Part shown: positions 56,501-64,000 of the stretch, piece by piece
Numbering within the stretch: position 1 is the stretch's first letter
How the letters are laid out: each line of letters starts with the position of its first letter
Made by a program: the position numbers and the translations under genes
Assembly (NCBI GenBank): GCA_019916065.1
Contig: CM034244.1
Location: forward strand, 32,797,433-32,861,432
Direction of reading: 5' to 3'
From: Vitellaria paradoxa
Taxonomy: Eukaryota; Streptophyta; Magnoliopsida; Ericales; Sapotaceae
Length of the DNA stretch: 64,000 bases
Notes under the pieces: model-generated
Told to the model about the DNA's origin: nothing
Database searches by the model: none
The model's input: only the letters and a program-made list of their open reading frames with translations

Positions 56501-59500
56501 AAACACAGAATATTCGGGATGACTTGGTACAAAGTGTTCAGTAATTAATGGAGGAAGACAGGGAAAATATATAGCATGAATAATAAACTGAGAGGAGGGC
56601 TTGAATTGGAGTGAGTAGATATAAAGAAAATTCCATCATGAAAGAAAGGTCTACTGTGAAGATTACAAAATCACGTGAAATGATCTGAAATATGAAACCA
56701 AGGTTGAGTTTGGGAAGAAAAAAGTTAACTTTTTTGTAGTTAGTTACTAGTTAATTTTTTTGTAGTTGGTTACCAGATACCTTTTTAGTAGCTAGCTTTT
56801 TGTGAGCCTACCAGCTTTTGTTTGCCAAATTGGAAATAGAAATTAGTTACTCATCTTTTTGGCCTTTACTGAAATGACTAAATTTACTTTCTTACATTTT
56901 AAATTTCTTTTAAACTATAAAGGGCAAAAATGTCAAAATAACAAAAAGTTAAAATCCAACTATGAAAAAGCTAGCTTTTTTTTCTTCCCAAACACCAAAA
57001 AAGCCACAAAAAAGAAGTTAGCTTTTTTTTCTTCCCAAACTCAACCTAAACCTAGAATTTCTTGGCATGTTCATAAATAACTAAATAAAATCAGCTTTTG
57101 AGTTCTTCGCGTCAATTGGGGTGTGCTCTAGACTCCTAAAAAGAGTCAAGAAAGTCCATGAGGGAAAAGGAATTACTTACCTTGTTGCTTTACCTAGGCG
57201 GTTATGCCTTGCTATCACATTGTCAAGTCCTTCCTCAAAAAGGAGATCAAGTGCTGCTCTCAGTCCATATAACAATTGGATGGAAGGAGTGTAGGGCCAA
57301 AATGTTCCCATCTTATAGAACTTCAAGTAATCTTTCCAGTCAAAGAAAACCCTAAGTGATTTTGCAGTTTTGGAGGCCTCAAGAGCTTTGGGGCTAGCAC
57401 AGACAATCCCCATTCCAGTAGGCATAGAAAGAGCTTTCTGAGAGCCAGTTAAAGCCACATCTATGCCCCATTCATCCATTCGAAACTCAACTGCACATAT
57501 GGAGGAAACCCCATCCACAAGAAAGAGAGCTGGATGCTGATAGTGATCTGATAATATCATTTAATTAAAAAAAATAAAATCTCTGATTATTCTGATGGGG
57601 TAGAAATATCAACAACGCCTGAAAAGAAATTTAAATAACAAAATGGAAATATATTTTCCACGCCACATATAACATATGCATTGGTAGATCAAAGACAGAT
57701 CCATGCAGGACACAATTAATAACACCACCAAAGAACAAAAGGCTCTGCAACCAAACAACAGCCACTGTAAACAAAACAAACTACAGCAACAAATAAACGA
57801 CCACTAACAAACTAAACACTGCAGCACTAACAACCACAGCAAGCAAGCTACAGAAGATCGCTGAGAAAAATTTTAGTCCAATTCTTCTCGGTGCTTCTCA
57901 GTCCAATCCAACCCAAAAAATGCTAAGAAACAAATTAATTTTTGGATGAACAAATTATGAAAAAGCTATAAGGCCCTTCTCTATCATCTTTACATTTTAG
58001 ATCTCATATAAGGATTAAACCATATTTTTCCACCACAACGTGCATTTCGTGTAATTGCTCGCCACCCGGCTTCTATTTGTTTAGATGTGACCCAAGTGGG
58101 TTCAAGTGCTTGAAGAGCACATTTACCGAAACAAACATGATTACCTCGCTAAGATATTCACTTCATTCTTCATCAATGTTGTTTACAGAATCTGGTTCTT
58201 TTGGGGTTAAAATTGACAGCTGTTTCTTTTTGCTTCTATTTTATTTTTCTGATTTGACATAGAATACTAGAGAAATCTTGATTTGAATTACTGCTTTCTT
58301 TGATTCAATTCTTTATTTATCCATAGATGATCCCTTCCAAATAAGGACAAATGATTTGATTCGAGTTTCTAAGAATTGATATAGTGAAATCCTTTATTCT
58401 GTATACTGAAAAAAGAAATGATCTATCGGGTTTAGGATTATCTCTCATAATGTATCAGATGGCACCAATATCAATCCGTTTTCTTCTACTTTTTTTTTAT
58501 TCCAAGACAAAGATTCAACAATCCCTTAATAATTAATTAGAAGAATAATTAATTAAAATTAATCACATTAATTTATTAATATTATATTATTAAGTAAAGT
58601 AGAATAAAAATAAAAATTATTAGATAAAGGAATATTACAATTCATGGGGTTAATTGTTTACAATCTTGGAAGTCGATCTGAAAAAATATTACAAATTCTA
58701 TCATGGTTTACAACTATAGCTCCCGTACCTATCTTTTTTTTTTTTTTTTTTTTGAGGGGGGAGGGGGTTTTCTTAGATAAAGGAAGAATAGGAGTTAATT
58801 TTTGGATGAACAAGTTATGAAAAAACTTTTAAGGCCTTTCTCAATCATCTCCACATTTTAGATCTCATATATATCATTATACACATATCACTCGATCTCA
58901 TTTGTCATCAATGAAATCATCTTCATACGTAGCAAATAATGATGATTCATTTTGATTCATTCAAGTGAAAATATTCAGTGCATTAGCTTTCTTAAAGCAT
59001 CTAAGTGAATGAAATGGAGCATAGAATGAAAGAGTTGCAAAAATTTATTGCTTCAACGCATTTTTGGGTTGGTTTGTAATGAAATCTCAACTTCACCCCT
59101 GTACAATCCAATAGCAGCAATACAAAGTATAGCAGCAGCTAAAGATGCCTCAATAACAGCAAAATAAAACAAAGCCTGCACTTAATTAACTAAACTAGCA
59201 AGACAACAGCAATCAAAGACAACATTAACAGCCAGTGTCGCATGTTAAAACTTCGTCCTAAGATTTGGAATAAGAGAGATACTCGGAAATAACAATCATA
59301 GAATGTGAAGTCAAAACAAATTCTCACCGAGTAACTTTCTTACAGCAGCTAAGTTGTTGGTAACTCCTGTAGCCGTCTCATTGTGCACAATGCAAATGGC
59401 CTTGATAGTATGTCCAGAATCTGCTGCTAGCTTTGAAGCCAAAACTTCAAGATTAGCACCTTGACCCCACTCACTTTCAACAACATCAACGTCGAAGTTG

Positions 59501-60520
59501 AGGCGTTGCTGTTGATCAATCCAGAGCAAACTGAATTGTCCAATTAGGAAAGTGACAATCCGATCTCTAGGAGACAAAGTGTTTGTAAGTGCACTTTCCC
59601 ATGCACCAGTACCTGTCCAAAACAGCAACATAATGTTGCAAATCAGAGGTAAAGTAACAGCCATTAATCATTTCATCTAAAGTCTTAGTACATGCTTAGA
59701 CATTCCTTGGAAAAGGAGTCAAAATGTTCTATTTTTTTTTACCGTGTCCAAGCTTTCGTTTAGTTGGAGTTGCAAAAAAATACACCGACAATAAAATATA
59801 AAAAAAAAAGAGTTCTCATTATTAATGTACTGACAATATGAAAATATATTTGAGTTCCTAATTTTAAAAATATCGATGCATGAAGTTCTTAACTTAATAT
59901 AATTATAGACCTGCAAAATTGTGGATGAATTTTCCATCATTTACATGATTAAAGTCGCTGTTATGAATGTGAATGTGACGGGTAGACGAGGATACTACCG
60001 ATCAAATTCGTTAAAAATGCGCTGGAAAATACCTTAATAGAATTGGGACAGATTTGGAATTAAAATTTAATACCGGTGCAGATTTGGAATTTGTCTATAA
60101 GGTACTTGATACCCGATACCTGTTTATACTTACCCGTTGATGCCTGTTTAATATAATATAGTATGTTATATACATTTAAACAATTACAATTTTGTTCGTA
60201 ATATTAATCATAGCAACAATCAGAAGTTCAAATGCCTCAAACTGAAAAGAACAAATTCTCACACAAGTAACAGCAGTACCTGCCTTACCCAAAAAAAAAA
60301 AAAAAACAGCAGTACCTGTGGTTGGAATCAGAAATGGGGTTCCAGTAGTGGTCTTGAAAATTTTCTTGACATCTTCGAGCAAAGTTTTTGTCAGTGCAGG
60401 GATGGCAGGAGAGCGATAATCCTCATTGTTCCTGTTCATAGCACGGATAACAGGCTCTGGTATATTGACTGGCCCAGGAACAAAGAGGTGGTTCCTTCCA
60501 GGTCCATAGACGTAGTCCAT
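53504..60520 (-). CDS. AGT1: Serine:glyoxylate / alanine:glyoxylate aminotransferase, peroxisomal, complete
   Basis: Five coding exons on the minus strand: 60316-60520, 59328-59612, 57181-57547, 56191-56401, 53504-53641. They total 1206 nt, that is 401 residues, the family's normal length. The protein starts [20 protein letters not shown] and ends with SRI, a PTS1 peroxisome signal. The fold-type I PLP motif [11 protein letters not shown] places the Schiff-base lysine at residue 201. The family transfers the amino group from serine (also alanine or asparagine) to glyoxylate in photorespiration, in leaf peroxisomes. All introns are GT-AG with consistent phases. Introns are enlarged by insertions: a copia remnant (intron 4) and plastid DNA (intron 2). 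No broken codon is seen, so the gene looks functional. It is convergent with ECM29, about 2.7 kb between stop codons. Confidence 0.97.
53642..56190 (-). other. AGT1: AGT1 intron 4
   Basis: 2.55-kb GT-AG intron (GAG|gtactc ... tgtag|TTG on the minus strand), enlarged by the copia remnant at 54290-55750. Two near-identical copies of gatgactttttttagcaatagatct lie at 53720-53800. Confidence 0.85.
54290..55750 (+). mobile_element. Ty1/copia remnant in AGT1 intron 4
   Basis: Pieces in order on the plus strand: gag end ([25 protein letters not shown]), CCHC-knuckle remnant ([11 protein letters not shown], one Cys changed), protease start ([12 protein letters not shown]), pre-integrase ([15 protein letters not shown]), integrase start ([13 protein letters not shown]). 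Many stops and frameshifts; no LTRs recognised. It is antisense to AGT1. Confidence 0.8.
57932..58870. repeat. ~78-bp direct repeats flanking the plastid insert
   Basis: Blocks from ttaatttttggatgaacaa through cacattttagatctcatata occur at about 57932-58010 and 58793-58870, about 85-90% alike. They bracket the rpl16-derived segment. Confidence 0.8.
58022..58480 (-). pseudogene. rpl16: Nuclear plastid DNA insert with rpl16 exon 2 fragment
   Basis: The minus strand encodes [11 protein letters not shown], then after stops [19 protein letters not shown] and [19 protein letters not shown] (about 58210 to 58023), matching the start of plastid ribosomal protein L16. Upstream on that strand (58220-58480) the sequence looks like the 3' part of the rpl16 group II intron. 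Several in-frame stops show it is not expressed. Homology ends abruptly after KIW. Confidence 0.85.
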
Positions 60521-60529
60521 CTTTCACTT

Positions 60530-61790
60530 CTGTATTTGAAGTCAATGAAATGCTTATGCTTTCAAGGACCACAACCTCACTTACAACCTATTTCAATCTT
60601 AATTTCGCCCCAAGACTACTTAGAAGTTTTTACTCGAGTGGGTGCTCTTGGCCCAGCGAACTTTGCTTATTAAAATTTAACTCAGATTCATTTTACTAAC
60701 ATCTAATAAACATGAGTACGAATACAATATAAGTACAAATACAGATACAATAATCATAAAAGAATGAGAATAGGGACACAGTAGGATACTGCCAAAAGAT
60801 ATAAATTTTATATATTATATTATATATATGTATAAATATAATATTCAAAAAACATAAATTTATATTTTTTATTATATATATGCAAGATACGGACAAAAAA
60901 TATAAATTATATATATTTTATTATATACGTGTATAAATATAATACTCAAAACAAAATTAATTCAATACATAATTTAATACACAAAAGATAACAAAATATA
61001 AGATATAAAATTTTAAAATTTTAGGAGTTTCAGCTATTTAAATCTTGGTCTATCTTAATTATATATTTGAAAAAAAAGAATGAAAAATAAGAGGACATGC
61101 CATTACACGTATCGTGAAATATTCAAGTAGTATGTATGTTTAATACGTATCAAATACGGATACAACACTAAATACTCATTTTGAAGTCTCCATACTTCAT
61201 AGACTGTCATTCATTACCATATATTTTTACTTGAGTTTTTTTTGACTTTCTTGGTGATGAATAATGCATTGATGGAGTCCTAGGATCTACCACTGAGGTA
61301 CAAGTACAACCAAGAAAAGTGTACTTGGGTTAATTACAACTTGATATCATTCAGTCTTACAAATATGAAATTTACAGGCCAAGAACCCTTGACCACACCA
61401 TTCTTTGGTTGTTATTCCTAGAAGACTATTTTGGAACAAGTCATCAATTTTTCCTATTTTGATTGAATCAGAAGAAACCAAAAACTATTGGTTGAAAATA
61501 AATCATTCGCAAAGTTAAATTTATTGTTTTGATTAAGCAAATTTACAAGGGAAATAACTTTTAAAGTTGTGATCATTATAAACAACAAAAATTTCGTGGT
61601 AAATTTGAGGAAAAAAAAAAAGAAAATAATAGCCGTTAAACCCACAAATTTAATAGTAGCAAGTGTGCATGCATACAACTTACCATTTGCATACAGTACA
61701 GATATATATATATATATATATATAACATTAAGGTTTTAATATATAAAAAACAATGAAAACCCATAAATTAAGGTGAGTCAGAAAAGTCAC
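60530..61790 (-). other. AGT1: Putative 5' UTR intron of AGT1
   Basis: On the minus strand a donor CAAG|GTGACT ends a short leader exon at 61791, and an acceptor AATACAG ends at 60530, nine nt before the AGT1 ATG. The leader lies just downstream of a good TATA box. The intron is AT-rich (AT repeats near 60800-60860, 60900 and 61705) with no coding signal. Inferred from splice consensus only. Confidence 0.6.
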
Positions 61791-61860
61791 CTTGCAGGAT
61801 ATCTCTGCAGAGTTAGCAGTGAAGTTGGCCTGCCTCCAAGGTTGGGCAGAGATGGAAAAT
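61791..61860 (-). other. AGT1: Putative non-coding first exon of AGT1
   Basis: This C-rich leader starts roughly 25-30 nt downstream of the TATA box and ends at the donor at 61791. The start is an estimate from TATA spacing. Confidence 0.5.
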
Positions 61861-61885
61861 GAGATGCTAGCAGAGGAAAAATGCA

Positions 61886-61960
61886 AATTTTATAGGAACA
61901 CACGGGTGGCCAATCGACGTTCCATGTGGGTACCACTTCTTGTTCCACGTGGCAGATAAC
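61886..61960 (-). promoter_or_regulatory. AGT1: AGT1 promoter: TATA box with G-box and I-box
   Basis: Read on the minus strand, TATAAAATT (61886-61894) is preceded by ATTGG (an inverted CCAAT box, near 61910) and by a palindromic CACGTG G-box at 61946-61951. A GATAA I-box (61955-61959, plus-strand sense) sits three nt away from the G-box. Paired G-box and I-box elements are the classic light-responsive arrangement of photosynthetic and photorespiratory genes, which fits AGT1. The pairing is seen; light control is inferred. Confidence 0.6.
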
Positions 61961-62298
61961 AAGTGCACCAATTGGAATTCTGCGGCCTGCAACGTTCGAC
62001 ATCACCAAATATACAAAAAATAATTTGTATATTTTTCTCTCTAGCACCCTTATCTCCCCATATTTCCTCCAAATCCTCCCTCAGTTTTGATATTTGCCCC
62101 CCAAGCTTCTCTATTGTACAATTGTGCATTAAAGCCCTTTGTTTGGACTACTGTTTAATTTTTATTATTAGTAGTGTTTTTTTTTTTAATTTTTTATTTG
62201 GAGGGATTTTTGCTTGGGTAAAGTAGGAAGTCAGAGCTACAGGAGATTATAGTCTATTATAACTGTTTCCACTTTTAGCCTATTCTTTCAAGGCTTGA

Positions 62299-62460
62299 TT
62301 AAAAATCAATTGGTCCTACCATCCTAGGCTTGTGAACCGCCAGTGTCCTAAAATGCACCTCATCAACCTGTGGCCCCATAGGCTTAATCTCTGCTCCAAT
62401 GCCTGACTGGGAAGCTTGCTCATGAACCGTTGTTAGTGGCACGGGGGCATCACCGTCCGG
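62299..62460 (-). other. Orphan coding-like segment, 53 codons plus stop
   Basis: The minus-strand frame reads PDGDAPVPLTTVHEQASQSG to ...HKPRMVGPIDF and TAA, preceded at 62461 by a plausible acceptor (TTTTGGACAG). Base composition is near 50% GC, in sharp contrast to AT-rich flanks. I do not recognise the family. It could be the last exon of a gene, or a captured or LINE/gag-derived fragment. Confidence 0.35.
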
Positions 62461-62924
62461 CTGTCCAAAAGTGATCATTAAATATTAACAAGTAATCTGA
62501 CGCAAATGATTTCTCTAATGAAAGGTGACTTCCTTTGGTATTCTTCCTATCCACGAGCACATTTTGAGTTGAAACACGCTGTATTTGTAAAGATGGAGAA
62601 TTGGTAGTGACTTCTTTATTTGCTTTGCTTCTAATACAATATTCGTTTAGTTGTATTTGCAATTAATAAATATTATACAGTTACATTATTTTAGAATCAA
62701 TGAATATTATATCTGTAACATATTGAAAATTTCATAATACGAGATTAAAAATTAAATAAATTTAATTTGACTTTTAAGAACTTTAAAAATTAGAACTATA
62801 ACTAAAGAGCATATCTTAATAAAAATCTAATTAAATGAGAAATCATATCAATCACTTTCAATATATTAATAATATTTAATATTTAAGTTATTTTTATACA
62901 GATAGATTTAGACAAGTCAAAGCG

Positions 62925-62990
62925 TTGTCCTCGTCTTATGAGACTCGAACTCATAATCAACCCTATAAAATGAGTTCTAACCACTTGAAA
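62925..62990 (-). repeat. tRNA-like head (old SINE fragment)
   Basis: The minus strand reads AAGTGGTTAGAACTCA (box-A-like), then about 30 nt later GAGTTCGAGTCTCA (box-B-like), the internal pol III promoter layout of tRNA-derived SINEs. It directly precedes the SINE pair. Confidence 0.45.
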
Positions 62991-62991
62991 T

Positions 62992-63557
62992 TATAGGAAT
63001 TCTTCTGGGGTTGGGGAGAAGCCCGCAGCCGTTACTCATGGGTGCACACTAGGTGAAGTCCGCCCCGTGGCTGTAACCGGCAAAGAACCACGAGGAGGTA
63101 AACCAGCCTAGGCAAGTCCTGGCTGACCGGCTCAGCCGAGAAGGCTGTTAGATAGCCCTTCACAATTAAAGGAAGGACTGCCCCCAAGAGGAGTCGAACC
63201 CGGGACCTATTGGTCCCAGGCCCTTCAACCCGCTATTCGAACAAACTCGACTACCCTTTTTGCGGCGAAATTATAGGAATTCTTCTGTGGGTCGGGAAGA
63301 AACCCGCAGCCGCTACCCGAAGGTGCACACTGGGTGAAGCCTGCCCCGTGGACCAAGCCGGCAATGGCCCACAAGGTGGTAAACCAGCCTAGGCAAGCCC
63401 TGACTGACCGGCTCGATCGAGGGAAGTTGTTAGAAACCCACCAAAACGGTAACCCACCCCCCGAAGGGGAGTCGAGCCTGGGACCACACGCGGCCCAGGC
63501 TCTGAGGCGTCTCCGAACTTCTGTTCAACCACCCCCGAAGGGCCTATAGGAATTCTT
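62992..63557 (-). mobile_element. Tandem pair of tRNA-derived SINE-like elements
   Basis: Two related bodies (63005-63271 and 63285-63544) are separated and flanked by three perfect copies of TATAGGAATTCTT (62992-63004, 63272-63284, 63545-63557). Each body, on the minus strand, has a box-B-like promoter word (GGGTTCGACTCC near 63190-63201; GGCTCGACTCCC near 63468) and shares GCCTAGGCTGGTTTACC, GTGTGCACC and AGCGGCTGCGGG. Local GC content is well above the surroundings. No protein is encoded. Confidence 0.7.
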
Positions 63558-64000
63558 AATTCTTAGTTGGGATGCAATTGGACCTCACCATCCTACGGTA
63601 AATTTCATAAACACTAATGGTTTCCGAAGCATATGCCTACCATAGTTTCACACCTAGCCTTGCAATCAAATAAAAAAAAGAAAAAAGAAAAAAGGCTAAA
63701 CGCTGGGACAATCTTGCACGATGGGGCATGATTGATCAAACTCAGTGCAAAATGCTCCGCTACCCATCCTTATATTTACTATGCACAAATTAAATTCCAT
63801 GATTTTCCTTAAATATATATATATATAATTCTCAAGGTAGCTTAGCGAGTCAGAAGACACTTTTTTTTTATAAGAGATTATTGGTTTGATTTCCTTGGGT
63901 AACACTCACCTACCTAACTTTTAACTGTAAATTGATATTCTCATTATATATATAATATTAATATTAGTCTTATTGTTTTTATTTTTTCTTTATTTTTTTT
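63558..64000. other. Right end of window, no gene seen
   Basis: AT-rich sequence with short A/T and TA repeats (63812-63825, 63947-63958). No supported coding region. Confidence 0.6.

Larger units (their letters stand above)
57548..59327 (-). other. AGT1: AGT1 intron 2
   Basis: 1.78-kb intron (donor CTCG|gtgaga, acceptor ttatcag). It contains a plastid-derived rpl16 fragment flanked by two ~78-bp direct repeats, plus a T run (58733-58753). Confidence 0.85.

Noticed and set aside
63180..63260. Functional tRNA gene on the minus strand
   Set aside because: A box-B word is present, but no cloverleaf with anticodon loop and acceptor stem can be drawn; it is part of a repeated SINE-like body.
63210..63549. 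Protein-coding ORFs with Pro/Arg-rich translations
   Set aside because: These open frames run through the GC-rich SINE-like pair and differ between the two copies.
1..64000. CRISPR arrays, bacterial operons or ribosome binding sites
   Set aside because: No regularly spaced repeats or prokaryotic gene organisation; spliced plant genes and plant transposons explain the window.

Overview
This is nuclear DNA of a flowering plant. Two conserved plant genes lie in a sea of plant-type transposons (L1-like LINEs, Ty1/copia, an Athila-like Ty3/gypsy element, MITEs, TRIM-like elements, SINEs). A decayed plastid rpl16 fragment also sits in one intron. I cannot name the species. Very long, transposon-swollen introns are the main character of the locus.

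Gene 1 (plus strand, about 11.3-50.8 kb) is the C-terminal part of ECM29, the HEAT/ARM-repeat proteasome adaptor. I could place 15 coding exons (about 2.6 kb of coding DNA over 39.5 kb), all with consistent phases and ending in a stop at 50809. The 5' exons lie left of the window. One intron is 18.7 kb.

Gene 2 (minus strand, 53.4-61.9 kb) is a complete AGT1, the peroxisomal serine/alanine:glyoxylate aminotransferase of photorespiration. It has five coding exons encoding 401 residues, the PLP lysine at residue 201 and a C-terminal SRI peroxisome signal. A non-coding first exon, a 5' UTR intron and a TATA/G-box/I-box promoter can also be proposed. The two genes are convergent.

Region by region: 56-10388 is a full-length minus-strand LINE with a 19-bp target duplication. 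Its ORF1 is split by a second, younger LINE that inserted with a 5' inversion (twin-priming structure) and a 16-bp target duplication. 10.4-14 kb holds ECM29 exons and a TRIM-like element. 14.08-19.37 kb is a degenerate copia element containing an AT-rich MITE. 21.3-26.6 kb holds more exons, a copia remnant and a hAT-type MITE. 26.85-40.62 kb is a complete 13.76-kb Athila-like element (1904-bp LTRs) with open gag-protease and a third ORF but a repeatedly frameshifted pol. 42.6-44.8 kb is a copia remnant whose LTR carries a truncated LINE. 45.3-50.8 kb holds the last ECM29 exons. 53.5-61.9 kb is AGT1, with a copia remnant in intron 4 and the plastid fragment in intron 2. 62.3-63.6 kb has a coding-like orphan segment and a tandem SINE-like pair.

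The most interesting candidate is in the Athila-like element. The GC-rich repeat just upstream of the LTR TATA box recurs, with one 37-nt stretch identical, in front of the third ORF. There it is followed by a TATA-like box, a plausible leader exon, a splice donor and an acceptor 5 nt before the ATG. This suggests an internal, LTR-derived promoter dedicated to the third ORF.
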